This document shows, one piece after another, positions 1-9,600 of a DNA stretch of 64,000 nt. The DNA is taken from assembly GCF_923079645.1 (NCBI RefSeq), contig NZ_CAKLPY010000003.1, forward strand, positions 238,506 to 302,505, given 5' to 3'. Position 1 is the first letter of the stretch. Each line of letters begins with the position of its first letter. Both the position numbers and the translations under genes were made by a program. The DNA is from Emticicia aquatica (GTDB lineage: Bacteria > Bacteroidota > Bacteroidia > Cytophagales > Spirosomataceae). Under the pieces are notes generated by a model, which worked only from the letters and a program-made list of their open reading frames with translations, was not told the DNA's origin and ran no database searches.

Positions 1-36
1 GCCGTTGGGCAATGTATGTATTTGATATTCGGTCAT
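1..36 (-). CDS. M16-family zinc peptidase (insulinase-like), N-terminal 12 codons only
   Basis: A minus-strand ATG at 34-36 opens a frame that runs off the left edge and reads MTEYQIHTLPNG. This matches the usual beginning of M16 (insulinase/mitochondrial processing peptidase-like) zinc peptidases, where a short strand is followed by the L-x-NG turn. The catalytic HxxEH site would lie outside the window, so function cannot be tested here. The gene diverges from the glycosyltransferase that begins at 176; the 139 bases between them should hold both promoters, but no clear TAnnTTTG box was recognised. The call rests on 12 residues and is tentative. Confidence 0.5.
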   Translation of the reverse strand, partial: MTEYQIHTLPNG

Positions 37-175
37 AAACTCCTCGCAATAGGCTCTTGTGGTAGGGTTTTAGGCTTTATTTATTGATTTAAGGCATAAA
101 TTGTACCGCATAAAGCATATAGCCAAATAATGATAGTCTAATATTTATTGACAAAATTAAGCAAAAGATAGTTCA

Positions 176-1264
176 ATGCGAATAGGATTTGATGCAAAAA
201 GGGCTTTTAATAACCAAACTGGTTTAGGCAATTACAGCAGGTTTATTATTGAAGCCTTGCTAAAATATGCCCCCGAAAACGAATTTTTGGCATATACGCC
301 AAAACCGCCAAAGTCTGAAAACAATAGTTTACGTTTACCAATTAAAACGCCAACATCGCTGATTGGCGGTGGATTATGGCGTAGTTGGCTCATTAATGAT
401 GATTTGAGAAGAGATAAGATTAGGATTTATCACGGGTTAAGTAACGAAATCCCTTACAGAATTCAGCAATCGGGTGTAAAATCAGTAGTGACAATTCATG
501 ATTTGATTTTTTTGCGTTATCCAGAGTTATATCCTGCGATTGATAGATTCTTTTATCAAAAAAAGTTTCGGTATGCTTGCGAAAATGCTGATGCAATTGT
601 GGCAATAAGCCAACAAACGAAAGATGATATTATGGAATTCTACAAAATTCCGTCGGAACGCATCAAAATAATTTATCAAGATTGCCAGTCAATATTTCAT
701 CAGAAGCTTGATAGTCAATTGATTAATGAAACAAAATATAAATATTTACTCAAAAAACCGTACTTGATTTGTGTGTCTTCATTCAGTGAAAGAAAAAATC
801 AAAAACGCTTTATTGAAGCTTTTTTATCCTTAAATCTGAAAGAGTATGAGTTGGTGCTGGTTGGAGGAAAATCGAAATATGCGGAAGAAATAGCGAAAGA
901 ATCCCCTGAAGGCGTAAAATTTTTATTTGGTGTTCCTTCGGCAGATTTGCCTGCTTTGTACCAAGGTGCTTCATTGTGTGTTTATCCTTCTTTTTTTGAA
1001 GGTTTTGGCATTCCGATCGTTGAAGCTTTGCACAGTGGTGTTTCGGTTGTAGCAGCTACTGGCTCATGTTTGGAAGAGGCTGGCGGAAACGGTGCGTTGT
1101 ATGCTAATCCGTTGAATGTGAGTGATTTAGCAAGTAAAATACAACAAGTTTTGAGTAATGAATCTTTGAGAAATAAATTGATTTTGAAAGGAAAAGAACA
1201 TATCAAACAGTTTTCGGCTGAACGAATTGCGGGACAATTAGTAGAACTTTATAAAGCAATATAA
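176..1264 (+). CDS. GT4-family (group 1) glycosyltransferase
   Basis: A 362-residue protein with the GT-B fold pattern. The N-terminus has a DAKRAFNNQTGLGNYSR segment typical of acceptor-side loops in this family, and the C-terminal half carries the nucleotide-sugar signature EGFGIPIVEAL at about residues 275-285, with the E-x7-E pair that contacts the donor. There is no signal peptide, so it is cytoplasmic or peripheral to the membrane, as expected for enzymes that transfer sugars from nucleotide donors to lipid-linked or polysaccharide acceptors. The donor and acceptor cannot be predicted. It stands alone on the plus strand, and its stop codon abuts the stop of the convergent LysE-type gene. 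Confidence 0.88.
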   Translation: MRIGFDAKRAFNNQTGLGNYSRFIIEALLKYAPENEFLAYTPKPPKSENNSLRLPIKTPTSLIGGGLWRSWLINDDLRRDKIRIYHGLSNEIPYRIQQSGVKSVVTIHDLIFLRYPELYPAIDRFFYQKKFRYACENADAIVAISQQTKDDIMEFYKIPSERIKIIYQDCQSIFHQKLDSQLINETKYKYLLKKPYLICVSSFSERKNQKRFIEAFLSLNLKEYELVLVGGKSKYAEEIAKESPEGVKFLFGVPSADLPALYQGASLCVYPSFFEGFGIPIVEALHSGVSVVAATGSCLEEAGGNGALYANPLNVSDLASKIQQVLSNESLRNKLILKGKEHIKQFSAERIAGQLVELYKAI

Positions 1265-1894
1265 TTAGTTTTTCAATGCAATTTGTAAGCCTAAACCAAT
1301 CAAAACTGCTCCTGAGATTTTGTTTTGGATTTTCCAGAATTGTTGGAAATTGCTGAGTTTAGCAACGATTTTACTGAAAAGTAAAGCAATCAGAATATTG
1401 ACAACTGTTCCCGAAAAATTAAACCAAAGTCCTAAAAAAAGGATTTGATTAGTAATATCTGCTGAATGGTTATTGATAAACTGAGGTAAAAAAGCCAAGA
1501 AAAAAAGCGACACTTTTGGATTTAAAACGTTTGTTATTGCTCCTTGTTGCAGGGTTTTGAGATTCGTTTTTGTATCACTTTTATTTTGACTAAAAATCAT
1601 CGTCGAAGGTTTTTCTATAAAACTTCTAAAACCAATATAAATCAGATAAGCCGCTCCTGCATATCGAATGATATTAAACAAAATTTCTGACTGTCGAATA
1701 ATTACTGAAAGCCCTACAACAGAAGCAAAAATATGCACAAAACAACCCAAACCGATACCAAATGCAGCGAAAATGCCCGCTTTTGTGCCATAACTTAAAC
1801 TTCTAGAAATAACAAAAACCATGTCGTTTCCTGGTGTGATATTAAGCATTAAAGCTGCTAAAACAAAGAGAGTAAATTGTTGAAAATCAGGCAT
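1265..1894 (-). CDS. LysE/RhtB-family amino-acid exporter
   Basis: A 209-residue, highly hydrophobic protein with about six membrane segments. The start, with NITPGNDMVFVISRSLSYG at about residues 18-36, is the conserved TPGP/TPGN region of the LysE/RhtB superfamily, and the following G-rich helix (GIFAAFGIGLGCFVH) also fits. Members export amino acids or derivatives such as homoserine and threonine; the substrate cannot be read from the sequence. It is the last gene of a minus-strand group (YciI-like, GNAT, LysE) with gaps of only 8-12 bases, so the three are probably co-transcribed. Confidence 0.9.
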   Translation of the reverse strand: MPDFQQFTLFVLAALMLNITPGNDMVFVISRSLSYGTKAGIFAAFGIGLGCFVHIFASVVGLSVIIRQSEILFNIIRYAGAAYLIYIGFRSFIEKPSTMIFSQNKSDTKTNLKTLQQGAITNVLNPKVSLFFLAFLPQFINNHSADITNQILFLGLWFNFSGTVVNILIALLFSKIVAKLSNFQQFWKIQNKISGAVLIGLGLQIALKN

Positions 1895-1906
1895 TTGTTT
1901 GATATT

Positions 1907-2356
1907 TTAAATCTCTTTTTTCATGCAAATACTTTTATCCAAACCAATATATGGGCCATAGTTTTGGATGATTTGGAAGCCTTGTTTTTGGTACAAAGCA
2001 ATGGCAGAAGCTTGTTTATAAAGCGTTTCCAGCACTAAAGCTTTGAAGCCCAATTCAGCGGCCCATTTTTCTAATTCACTCAAAATCAAAGGAGCAATGC
2101 CCAATCCACGACTTTCTGGTTTGACAAACATTCGCTTGATTTCGGCGGTTTCAGTATCCAATTTTTTAAAACACCCACAGCCAACGGCTTGATGCTCGAT
2201 ATAAGCAATTACAACTGTATTATTTTTGTCGATTACATTATAAGTGTCATATTCGGCTTGAGTTTCAGGATATTGCTCCCATAAATGAGCATCTAACAAT
2301 GCCACCAAAGGAGCAAAATCTGGATTTTCGCTTGTAGTTCGGATAGTTTTTACCAT
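1907..2356 (-). CDS. GNAT-family N-acetyltransferase
   Basis: A 149-residue single-domain GNAT protein. The acetyl-CoA binding motif A is visible as MFVKPESRGLGIAPLILSELE (R/Q-x-x-G-x-G/A type loop, about residues 76-96), followed by the LVLET strand and the ALYQKQGF helix of motif B. I chose the ATG at 2354-2356; a TTG one codon upstream is possible but unnecessary. It sits between a YciI-like gene and a LysE exporter, in the same direction and with short gaps, so it is probably part of a small operon. The acceptor amine is unknown; neighbours with an amino-acid exporter hint at a small-molecule substrate, which is inference. Confidence 0.87.
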   Translation of the reverse strand: MVKTIRTTSENPDFAPLVALLDAHLWEQYPETQAEYDTYNVIDKNNTVVIAYIEHQAVGCGCFKKLDTETAEIKRMFVKPESRGLGIAPLILSELEKWAAELGFKALVLETLYKQASAIALYQKQGFQIIQNYGPYIGLDKSICMKKEI

Positions 2357-2364
2357 CAATATTA

Positions 2365-2655
2365 TTAGATATTTGCTACTCTAAATGGCATTACTTCGAC
2401 AAATTTCCAAACTCCTTCTTTAATATAAGGCTCATTATCATACCATTCTTGCATTTTTTCGTCGTTTTCAAATTGCAGAATCATCACTGAGCCAATCATT
2501 TTTTCGTTATCGTCAAGCATTGCTCCACCAACTATAAAATTATTATTGGCTTTTAATGCTTTTGCTCCAGCCAAATGCTCTGGTCGAGCTGACATTCTGC
2601 GATCAAGTGCTGCTTCATCTTTGCCATCTTGAGCAACTACTACGTATTGTTTCAT
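2365..2655 (-). CDS. YciI-family protein
   Basis: A 96-residue protein with the alpha/beta ferredoxin-like YciI fold. It has an N-terminal strand MKQYVVVAQDGKD, a conserved R-x-x-x-RPEHL helix start (R20, H27 region), GGAMLDD, and a C-terminal D-N-EPY-x-K-x-G-V-W pattern with the aspartate and histidine positions thought to form the putative active site in this family. The biochemical role of YciI proteins is mostly unknown. It is the first gene of the three-gene minus-strand group that continues with GNAT and LysE. The usual family length is about 95-100 residues, so it is complete. Confidence 0.88.
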   Translation of the reverse strand: MKQYVVVAQDGKDEAALDRRMSARPEHLAGAKALKANNNFIVGGAMLDDNEKMIGSVMILQFENDEKMQEWYDNEPYIKEGVWKFVEVMPFRVANI

Positions 2656-2797
2656 AAGATTTGTTTTTATTGTAATAATGCAAAGAAAACAGTTTTTTAT
2701 ATTCTTTTGATTAGCTGATTATTTTAAATTTATTTATTTTTTAAAAAATGTGACTTCATTAGATATTTTTAGTCTAAGCGGTTTTTAATAAATAAAA

Positions 2798-2827
2798 AAA
2801 GCGTTGCCAAAACTTTGGCAACGCTTT
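2798..2827 (-). terminator. Rho-independent terminator for the lipoprotein gene at 2941-3882
   Basis: The arms 2798-2811 (AAAGCGTTGCCAAA) and 2814-2827 (TTTGGCAACGCTTT) are perfectly complementary. Read on the minus strand, the hairpin is followed by a run of seven T (plus-strand A at 2794-2800). It lies about 110 bases beyond the stop of the minus-strand lipoprotein gene. Confidence 0.85.
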
Positions 2828-2940
2828 CCGACGAAATAAACGTGTTACTAACCTTTTTCTATTATTTCCGAGAAAAATTGAAAAATTAACATTCAGTTTA
2901 GCTATTATCTAGCTTTTTATATGATAACAGGCCTTTGATT

Positions 2941-3882
2941 TTATTTGCTGCCTTTACCACCTTTTCCTCTCTTTCTTTCTTTTTCAACTGTTACACCGTC
3001 GGTAGTTTCAGTATATTTTAAATCACAAGTGCCATCGCCATAATCTACTATGGTTTTAACACCAGCAGCTGTTATAATTTCTTCCGTTCCGCTCACTGGG
3101 AAACCCTTTGAACAAGTGTTTTTTGATACCAATGCTTTCGTAATATTGCTAGAAAACGAAGTTCCATCGCTTGATTTTCCAGTTGTTGAGCCTGTTACTG
3201 ACGACTCGTCATCGCTACGGTCGGAAGTTCCTTTATTATCAATACTTCTGATGCGTGAACTCGTATAAGTAATCGTTTTGTTTGTATTTGAATTCAAAAC
3301 TGTAATAGTAGCCAATTTTTCGCTGGCAGTTGCTTTACCATTTACAACTGTTGTAGTGATGGTATGTGTGCCATTGACTGTAAGTGAATCACGCTTTAAA
3401 TTATCATAAGTAACTGTTCTAACCAATGTTCCCGAAAAAGTAGAATCAGGTTTAACAGGCATCGTAATGGTCATTTTTCCGCCTACTTCTTTATCTCCGC
3501 ATACGCCACCAGCAACCGCAGTGAAGTCATAAACGATAGAAATTACATTATTTGTAACTGTTTTTGTAACAGTAGCACAATTGCCATCTTTTCCTTTCCA
3601 AGGTTTGTCCCATCCCAATCCTAGCATCGGGAAATGTCCGTTTCCACCTTTATCAAGTGTTTCGCCAGTTTCACGGAAGTTTCTACCACCAAAAGGCAAA
3701 AATGTGGCATCATCGGCCAATTGATACGCTGATTCTGATTGTTCGTTTACCGTTTGATTGTCAGAAACTACGTTTGCGGCTTGATTACTAGAAGTTACAT
3801 TTGTGTCATTTTTATCGCAAGAAACAACTGCGATCCCAAGAGCGATACTTAATGTTACAATTTTGAAAAAATTGGTTTTCAT
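2941..3882 (-). CDS. Hypothetical lipoprotein, Thr/Ser-rich
   Basis: A 313-residue protein that starts with a lipoprotein signal peptide (MKTNFFKIVTLSIALGIAVVSC; lipobox V-V-S-C, Cys22), so the mature protein is predicted to be anchored by lipid in the outer or inner membrane. The body is rich in Thr, Ser, Gly and Asp and in alternating beta-type sequence. Four further cysteines could form disulfides. The end is a basic stretch, KERKRGKGGKGSK. I recognise no enzymatic motif or named domain. It is monocistronic: its own terminator lies downstream, and about 327 bases separate its start from the divergent MFS gene. Confidence 0.75.
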   Translation of the reverse strand: MKTNFFKIVTLSIALGIAVVSCDKNDTNVTSSNQAANVVSDNQTVNEQSESAYQLADDATFLPFGGRNFRETGETLDKGGNGHFPMLGLGWDKPWKGKDGNCATVTKTVTNNVISIVYDFTAVAGGVCGDKEVGGKMTITMPVKPDSTFSGTLVRTVTYDNLKRDSLTVNGTHTITTTVVNGKATASEKLATITVLNSNTNKTITYTSSRIRSIDNKGTSDRSDDESSVTGSTTGKSSDGTSFSSNITKALVSKNTCSKGFPVSGTEEIITAAGVKTIVDYGDGTCDLKYTETTDGVTVEKERKRGKGGKGSK

Positions 3883-4209
3883 TTCGGTTTTTTTAGTTTA
3901 AGAGTAATACAGAATAATTATTGTGTACACATCTTTTCATAGAAATAGAACAGTAAGGATTTGAAATTATGGTTATTTTGAGATTAATGACGCTGGGTTT
4001 GACAAAAAAGGTTGCACAAGGTTTAAAAGAAAAAATAAAAACTTTTTCACTCAAGATTAATCGGAGAGATTTTATCGTATAATATTTTAGCTGAGAAAAC
4101 CCTTTCGCTTTTAAAAAAATGACTCTATTTTTGTGAAAAATCTCCTAAAACATTCGCAAAAACCTTATCAAAATAAATATCTCCCTTCGGAGTCGGAGGT
4201 TTTTGAATT
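3883..4209. other. Divergent intergenic region, 327 bp
   Basis: This AT-rich gap separates the minus-strand lipoprotein gene from the plus-strand MFS gene and should carry both promoters. The only clear element is a TAnnTTTG box for the MFS gene at 4126-4133. A G-rich segment CGGAGTCGGAGG just before the MFS start could be a weak ribosome-binding site. No small gene or RNA was recognised. Confidence 0.5.
4126..4133 (+). promoter_or_regulatory. Candidate Bacteroidetes -7 box (TATTTTTG) for the MFS gene
   Basis: TATTTTTG fits the Bacteroidetes consensus TAnnTTTG exactly and lies 77 bases before the MFS start. A clear TTG at the usual -33 distance is not present, so strength is uncertain. Confidence 0.45.
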
Positions 4210-5394
4210 ATGAAACAACAATCCACCAGTATTTTTTCGCTTCAATTTTGGCTACTCTGTATCAGTTCGTTTGTGTTTTTTTCAAGCTTCAATATGCTGA
4301 TTCCCGAACTACCTGATTATCTGACAAGTTTGGGGGGAGAAGATTATAAAGGTTTGATAATCAGCCTTTTTACGTTGACAGCAGGATTGTCAAGACCATT
4401 TAGTGGACGATTAACCGACCGTATTGGGAGAGTTCCTGTGATGGCTTTTGGCTCGTTGGTGTGTTTTGTTTGTGGTTTTTTTTATCCAATAGTTACAACG
4501 GTTTATCCATTTTTATTTTTGCGTTTGGTACATGGGTTTTCAACTGGTTTTAAACCAACAGGAACGGCCGCTTATATTGCCGATATTGTTCCAATCAATC
4601 GAAGAGGTGAGGCAATGGGCATGCACGGTTTATTGGGTGGACTAGGAATGGCTTTCGGCCCAGCGTTGGGTAGCTGGATTGCTGATACTTTTTCGATAAA
4701 TGTGCTATTTTATGTTTCATCGATGTTTGCACTTATTTCGATTGCTATTCTATATAATATTAAGGAAACATTACCGAAAACTCATCAGGAAAAGTTTACG
4801 ATAAATTCGCTTAAAATCAAACGGGAAGACATGTTTGACCCAATGGTTTTACCCGCCGCAATTGTTATTTTTTTGACATCGTTTAGTTTTGGCTCAATCG
4901 TAACGCTTACTCCCGATTTAAGTAAAAGTATTGGGTTAAAAAACAAGGGTTTTTATTTCTTGGTATATACGTTAGCATCGCTTTTTATTAGGGTTGTTGC
5001 AGGAAAGTTTTCTGATAAAAATGGTCGAATTTCGGTTTTACGCTGGGGTTGTATGACTTTGTTGGTAGCGATGACACTGACTACTTTTGCCAGTAATATT
5101 TATATTTTTGTAGCAGCGGCTATTTTTTTTGGTTTAGGAATGGGCGTTGTTTCGCCGATTACGCAAGCTTGGACTGTCGATTTGTGCGAAGAAGAAAATC
5201 GTGGTCGAGCTTTAGCAACTATGTATATTTCTCTTGAAGCGGGTATTGGTTTGGGAGCTTTGTTTTCTGCATGGATTTACCAAAATGATGCTTCTCGCTT
5301 CCCGATTGCTTTTGCTTCAATGGGTAGTTTAACAATTCTTGCCTTGATTTATTTATACTCGCCTAAAATTCGTCGTATGAAAGCCAATGATTAA
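4210..5394 (+). CDS. Major facilitator superfamily (MFS) transporter, probable exporter
   Basis: A 394-residue protein with about 12 membrane segments. Between TM2 and TM3 it carries the MFS motif A as GLSRPFSGRLTDRIGRVPVM (G-x-L-x-D-R-x-G-R), and a second, weaker copy FSDKNGRISVLRWG between TM8 and TM9. The region GLLGGLGMAFGPALGSW in TM5 resembles motif C of drug-efflux antiporters. It therefore probably works as a proton-coupled exporter in the inner membrane; the substrate is unknown. The 3' end overlaps the convergent NUDIX gene by 4 bases. Confidence 0.9.
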   Translation: MKQQSTSIFSLQFWLLCISSFVFFSSFNMLIPELPDYLTSLGGEDYKGLIISLFTLTAGLSRPFSGRLTDRIGRVPVMAFGSLVCFVCGFFYPIVTTVYPFLFLRLVHGFSTGFKPTGTAAYIADIVPINRRGEAMGMHGLLGGLGMAFGPALGSWIADTFSINVLFYVSSMFALISIAILYNIKETLPKTHQEKFTINSLKIKREDMFDPMVLPAAIVIFLTSFSFGSIVTLTPDLSKSIGLKNKGFYFLVYTLASLFIRVVAGKFSDKNGRISVLRWGCMTLLVAMTLTTFASNIYIFVAAAIFFGLGMGVVSPITQAWTVDLCEEENRGRALATMYISLEAGIGLGALFSAWIYQNDASRFPIAFASMGSLTILALIYLYSPKIRRMKAND

Positions 5395-5837
5395 AACCAC
5401 GCTTGGTCAATTTTTCCGATATACTTATTAGATAAATTTCCTGTTAAAAAGGCTTTTATCTGATTTGAAATATTGGGATACAAGTTTACTTTTTCAATTG
5501 CGTCAATTTCAAGCCATTTTATTGCTAAAGCCGATGTTTCTTTTGGATTTAAAATAGGTTGTCCTTCTATTATTTTTCCTTCAAAAAGTAAGTGCAATGT
5601 TTGCTTTTTTTGTTCGCCATCAGCGTGTATTTCTCCTACTAAAATCAATTCACCGACAGAAACCTCGATGCCTAGCTCTTCAACCATTTCACGAGCTAAG
5701 GCATTGCTCAGGTATTCTCCTAATTCTAAATTCCCGCCAGGCAAATTATAAACATCCTGACCGCCGTAATTATACTGCATCGTTAGGATTTTTTGGTTTA
5801 CTATTATCAGAATTGCTGGTCGTATTTTGATTGCCAT
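5391..5837 (-). CDS. NUDIX hydrolase
   Basis: A 148-residue protein with a full Nudix box at residues 35-57: G35-x5-E41-x7-R49-E50-x2-E53-E54-x-G-I, the Mg-binding loop-helix that hydrolyses X-diphosphate bonds of nucleotides and related compounds. The QYNYGGQDVYNLPGG segment before the box is typical. The substrate (for example a modified NTP, ADP-sugar or dinucleotide) cannot be deduced. It converges on and overlaps the MFS gene by 4 bases. Confidence 0.92.
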   Translation of the reverse strand: MAIKIRPAILIIVNQKILTMQYNYGGQDVYNLPGGNLELGEYLSNALAREMVEELGIEVSVGELILVGEIHADGEQKKQTLHLLFEGKIIEGQPILNPKETSALAIKWLEIDAIEKVNLYPNISNQIKAFLTGNLSNKYIGKIDQAWF

Positions 5838-6023
5838 TGCAGAAGTTTTATTGAATAAAAAAACAGTGTTTCATCTAAGCAAAAATAAGCATAATTTTCC
5901 AAAATTTGTTTTGGCACGCCTTTTGATACCGCTTAATAACAAAATAAAACTTTTTGCTAAAATTTTGATACCTACAAATGTTCAATTTTTAAATAATTAA
6001 CTTAGAAAAAAATTGCTGTAAAA

Positions 6024-6554
6024 ATGAAAAATTCACCAAATTATAAACTTAATGTAATCGTATTAGTATTAAGTTTATCGCCAGTGCTAGGCTTTTCACA
6101 ATGTACAAAAGAGCCTCCTGAAATACAATTACCACAAGAAGAAAAGAAAAAAATCATCAAGATTCAGTGTATAATTAATGGAAAAATTGCTCCGCCAAAT
6201 TTGGCACTTGGTCGAAAAGATATTGATTTAACTCTGAAAACTTTTCCATTTTATGAGCAAGACCGTAAAGAACACAAAGAATTAGTCGTGAAAGAATTTG
6301 ATGTTTCATTGCTTCGAGACGGAAAAAGAGTTGCCAATCAGGTTATTTTTGGGAATGGTTCGATTGCTTTTTTGGCATCGATGGCAAAAAATGAAGATAC
6401 ATATTTAATACAAGTAAGAGAGGTTTTTGAAAAAACCAAGGAAGGCGATTTGAAACCTTACGCTAAAGGAGTAATCAAATTGGCATACTTATTTTACGAC
6501 CTTGATGTTTTTAAGCCCGTTGGAAATGCAATTAGTGCTGTTGAAGTGAAATAA
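6024..6554 (+). CDS. Hypothetical exported protein
   Basis: A 176-residue protein that begins with a signal peptide (MKNSPNYKLNVIVLVLSLSP, then a small-residue region ending near FSQ at about residue 26), so it is predicted to be exported to the periplasm or surface. The mature part is short, mixed beta/alpha, and shows no motif that I recognise. It is monocistronic and followed by a strong shared terminator, with the giant subtilase gene converging from the other side. Confidence 0.7.
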   Translation: MKNSPNYKLNVIVLVLSLSPVLGFSQCTKEPPEIQLPQEEKKKIIKIQCIINGKIAPPNLALGRKDIDLTLKTFPFYEQDRKEHKELVVKEFDVSLLRDGKRVANQVIFGNGSIAFLASMAKNEDTYLIQVREVFEKTKEGDLKPYAKGVIKLAYLFYDLDVFKPVGNAISAVEVK

Positions 6555-6570
6555 TAACTGTTTGAATTGG

Positions 6571-6604
6571 AAAAAGCGTCGGTTGAAAAACTGACGCTTT
6601 TTTT
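6571..6604. terminator. Bidirectional terminator between two convergent genes
   Basis: A stem AAAAAGCGTCGGTT (6571-6584) pairs with AACTGACGCTTTTT (6590-6603 region) with a single G-T wobble. There are T tracts on both strands, so it can stop the plus-strand exported-protein gene and the minus-strand subtilase gene. Confidence 0.85.
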
Positions 6605-6623
6605 ATGTATTTATTGGATAAAA

Positions 6624-9600
6624 TTAGTTTTCACATCCTTTGATTTCTGCTTTGAAAACGCTATTTGAGTCAGTTTGAAAACCAGCATTGAGTAAAATAG
6701 CACTTCCTGCTTGGTAATTTACTTTGGCAGAAGATACGATTTTGTTGGTTGCCACGATTCTACGATTTGCACTTTTGGTGGTTGTTCCGCTCAAATAATC
6801 GTCCGAAGGACTAGCCAACGTCAAATCAAGGTTACCCAGATTAAGTGTCGTTCCATTTGAGTTGCCATCAATAACGGGGTTGGTTGATACAACCCTAATT
6901 TTATAGCCTGTTCCTTCGATGATGCTAACGGGAATCGTAGAAGGAATGATTCCTATTGAAGATGAAGAACCAATTACGATTGGGTTATCAAATGAAGCAA
7001 ATGGGTCAGAAAGTTGAACTTGAAATTGATTATTCAGAGCAAAAGAGCCTATTGCAGTAAAATTAACATCAAAACTGCTACCAACACAAGGCGAAGTTTT
7101 AGTAAAAGTTGGTGTACTGATAGTTGCTGAATTTGCAACAATAGAGAAGTTAACGACAGTTGGGCCATATAAAATTGACCCTAAAGCATTGTCTTGGCTG
7201 TAACCAGTTATAGTAAGAGCATAATTTCCCACAGGAAGGTTTCGACCCAAAATATAATCACCAGTATTGTTGAAGAGACTAAAAAATGCTAGGTTTTCAG
7301 TTGTTTCGTAGTTTTCAAATGGAGTTGGCCCCTGTAGTTTCATTCGGAAACTCTCAATTGTTACAGCATTGCAAATAGGTTTTACCAAAATTGATGTTTC
7401 GTAAGGTACTTGGGCAATGACCATATTGTTACTTAATGGAAATTTATAATTAAACGGATTACCTGCTTTTACATAGTCAAACTCAACATTTAAGCACGGA
7501 ACAATGGTTAAAATTGCAGCTTTTCTAAAACTTGTTGGACAAGGTAAATTACTGCCAATGCAACTTGCTTCGGCATAATATGTATAAGTGCCGATATTAG
7601 TGTTGGTAGGAATGTATTCAGAGCCAGTTCCAACTTGATTTCCGCCCGACGGAGCATCCCACCAAGTAATCGAACTAGCTCCACTTGAAGCGTCAGTGTA
7701 AATGTTTATTGTAAAGCTTTCTACACAGAGAGGGTCTAATCGACCATTATCATTGGCTAAAAGTTTCCAAATTCCATTCGGATTTTTGCCTATTAAAGTT
7801 GAAAGCTTTTGAGCGGGTTTAAAAATGCCTGAGCTTGGTGTTAAACCAATTTGAGTGCCTCCATCGTCAAAAACAGTTGTTACTAAACCGCTTGAAACCG
7901 TACCAACGTTATATGTTTCGGCATTCAATAAGTTAATGATTGTATTGTCAGGAGCAACGATTTTGAATGAAACTTCATTGTTATAAGGATAACTATTTCC
8001 TCCTGCTGTTCCACAATCATTGATTGTGCCACCATTTCTTTTTCGCCATTTAACCGAAACAGTCACAAATTTAATAATACCGTTGAGGGCTGCTAAAGTA
8101 ACGGTTGGGTCTGGGCCGCTTTTGGTATTGCCATCGTAACCAATTGTTGGGCCTGTGTAGCTTGCACTTTGTTGTTCAGGACAAAATGAACTTGCCTGTA
8201 AACCATTTCCTGTTATTACAATATCACCTAAAGCGATGGTTCGATTTACTGTTGTTGGTACTGAAACAGCCAATTTTTGAGTAACATCAAATGATAATGA
8301 GGGAAGCGTACAATTGATATTTGTAATTTCAACATTATAAGTTCCAGATGTTTTGGCAATCAAGCGAGCCTGCGTTGCACCATCAATATTATTGCCATCA
8401 AGTTTCCATTGAAACGTATAACCTGCGGCTGTGGTGGCATCAAAAATAACGGAATCGCCTTCACAAAATATCAAAGACCGTGTAACTGTAATTGTCGTTG
8501 AAGGACAATTTGGATTTAAAGTTGCCAACACCGCCGCATCAGCTTTGATTAATCCTGCACCAGAGGCGTAGTCAAAACCAGTGTCAAAAACGGGTGTAGT
8601 AGGGTCATCCATATCTACACATGAAGCAATGAGAGCAGTTTTTATAGCACTTGTAGTTAGCGATGGATTACCTTGTAGCATTAAACCTGCTACTGCGGCA
8701 GCGTGAGGTGCAGCGGCAGATGTACCTGCAAAATTTGGAATTCCATCTGGTTCATAGTCATAACCCGCAATAAAAAAAGAGGTGTTAGCTCTATCAGGAG
8801 CAACAATTTCAGGTTTTAATCTATCATCGGGAGTAGCTAAGCGACCTCCAGCAGTAGTAAGATAGATTGGCGTGCCACCTCTTGATGAAAAACTTTCTAA
8901 AATGGGAGAATTTACTCCATAAGCAGGCGTTTTATCGTAACTAGCAGCCCCAACCGCAATTGCTCCTTTGGCATTAGCGTGGCCAATAGTAGTTCCAGCT
9001 TTGATTCCAATAATATCGGCGGGTGTATCTGTCCAAGCAAGTCGAGCGTAATCAACAAATTTGATATTACTTGGGTTCGTTCCTCTAAACTTGGTTATCA
9101 TTATATATTTTTTGCCAGTCGAGGAGGTTGATAATATCTCGAAAGGGTCTCCTCCAATATTAGCATCAAAAGAAGCTGCTTCAATGGTGTAGTTGATTTC
9201 ATCAGTTGTGGTAAGCACATAAATATCAAGGTCTGAAGCCGAGCCAGGAGAGCCATTTCCAACCGATAAATAGGGTTCATCCCATTGAAAAGCCATCAAT
9301 AATCCTCTACTTCCAGCCGTTACGGGTAAAAAGTAAACAGGATTAGCAACTGTTCCAAAATTATGGGCAATAGCACCATCACCAAAAGGCTCAAATGTTG
9401 ATGCTTGAAAAGGAGCTTCATACGAATAATGAAATTGATTACCCGCCGATGAAAAATATGTTGCACCTTTTACATTTACGGCATAATCAACCGCTTGAGC
9501 AATAACTCCATCTTGAAAATAAGGTTCATTAAAATAAATCACATCATCGACAATTACTTTACAACCAGCATCAGCTAAAGCCCTGATTCCATTGGCAAAG